DNA from: Mediterraneibacter glycyrrhizinilyticus
Lineage (GTDB): Bacteria > Bacillota > Clostridia > Lachnospirales > Lachnospiraceae
Direction of reading: 5' to 3'
Length of the DNA: 64,000 bases
NCBI RefSeq assembly: GCF_016902345.1
Contig: NZ_JACJLR010000010.1
Location: 21,239-85,238 of the forward strand
Made by a program: the position numbers and the translations under genes. The notes beneath the pieces were generated by a model that was given only the letters and a program-made list of their open reading frames with translations, was not told where the DNA came from and searched no databases. Shown here one piece after another: positions 63,818 through 64,000 of this stretch. Every line of letters begins with the position of its first letter. Within the stretch, counting starts at the first letter, position 1.

Positions 63818-64000
63818 AATACAACGCCCTGAACGGGCTTCTTCCATTTCTCCAAGACCTCTTCGAAAGATTGTATGTATTCAAGATTAGTGTGTCAATG
63901 CCCTCGGCGGGCTACTTCCATTTCTACGAAAACGAAATGAAAGCAGATGGATTAAAAACAGGTCTGTGTCAATGCCCTCGGCGGGCTACTTCCATTTCTA
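63818..64000 (-). CRISPR. CRISPR array 2, trailer end (continues past the window)
   Basis: Three repeats visible: 63818-63853 (degenerate), 63892-63927 and 63966-64000 (one base short at the window end), with two 38-nt spacers. On the minus strand the repeat starts GTAGAAATG, has hairpin GCCCGCCGAGGGC and ends ATTGACAC. It differs from the array 1 repeat at five positions. The degenerate terminal copy is on the left, so this array is also read leftward, towards the cas operon 83 bp away; its leader is outside the window. Confidence 0.95.

Overview
The window looks like a chromosomal stretch from a gut-type Bacillota, most likely family Lachnospiraceae. The pointers are a T-box ahead of leuS, ABC exporter pairs with an AraC regulator, YhgE/Pip, an Fe-S serine deaminase, ThrE split into two genes, cobalamin genes, and strong AGGAGG-type ribosome sites. 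The species cannot be named from sequence alone. I found no rRNA, tRNA, transposase or prophage genes.

Layout. 1-7.7 kb: two heterodimeric ABC exporter pairs (the first cut by the window edge), a small HMA-like protein, a thioesterase remnant and an AraC regulator. 7.8-14 kb: a MacB-type ABC transporter whose ATPase and permease both look internally deleted, with a two-component system and a membrane-anchored beta-propeller protein. 14-17.4 kb: YhgE/Pip membrane protein behind two palindromic operators. 17.4-20.3 kb: leuS with promoter, T-box and terminators. 20.4-25.5 kb: AAA/PD-(D/E)XK protein, carboxylesterase, Na+/proline symporter. 25.6-29.1 kb: siroheme/cobalamin genes and a split ThrE exporter. 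29.1-31.7 kb: LysR regulator divergent from L-serine dehydratase sdaAB-sdaAA. 31.7-37.1 kb: oligopeptide ABC importer. 37.2-42 kb: P-loop kinase, GntR regulator with a nonsense-interrupted membrane protein, threonine aldolase, acetyltransferase, arsenate reductase. 42.1-47.6 kb: a second, intact MacB-type transporter with its two-component system. 47.7-53.4 kb: tetrapyrrole/cobalamin operon cobD-cobQ-hemC-GNAT-cobA/hemD. 53.5-55.5 kb: membrane zinc-protease-like protein, gene remnants and a metallophosphoesterase.

55.8-64 kb is the most interesting part. It is a CRISPR adaptation locus transcribed leftward. It holds a 23-repeat array, a leader, then (in reverse gene order) a 965-residue protein joining a reverse transcriptase, an archaeo-eukaryotic-type primase and a PriL-like cysteine domain. 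Next come Cas2, Cas1, a CARF-HEPN protein of the Cas02710 type, and the start of a second array with a related but distinct repeat. No interference (effector) gene lies in the window. Read on the + strand, spacers look like mRNA-sense sequence: three carry a Shine-Dalgarno plus start codon and 19 of 22 are purine-rich. The inferred leftward crRNAs would therefore be antisense to transcripts. This fits an RT-driven, RNA-oriented type III-like system in which the primase may prime or complete cDNA synthesis; that mechanism is inference.
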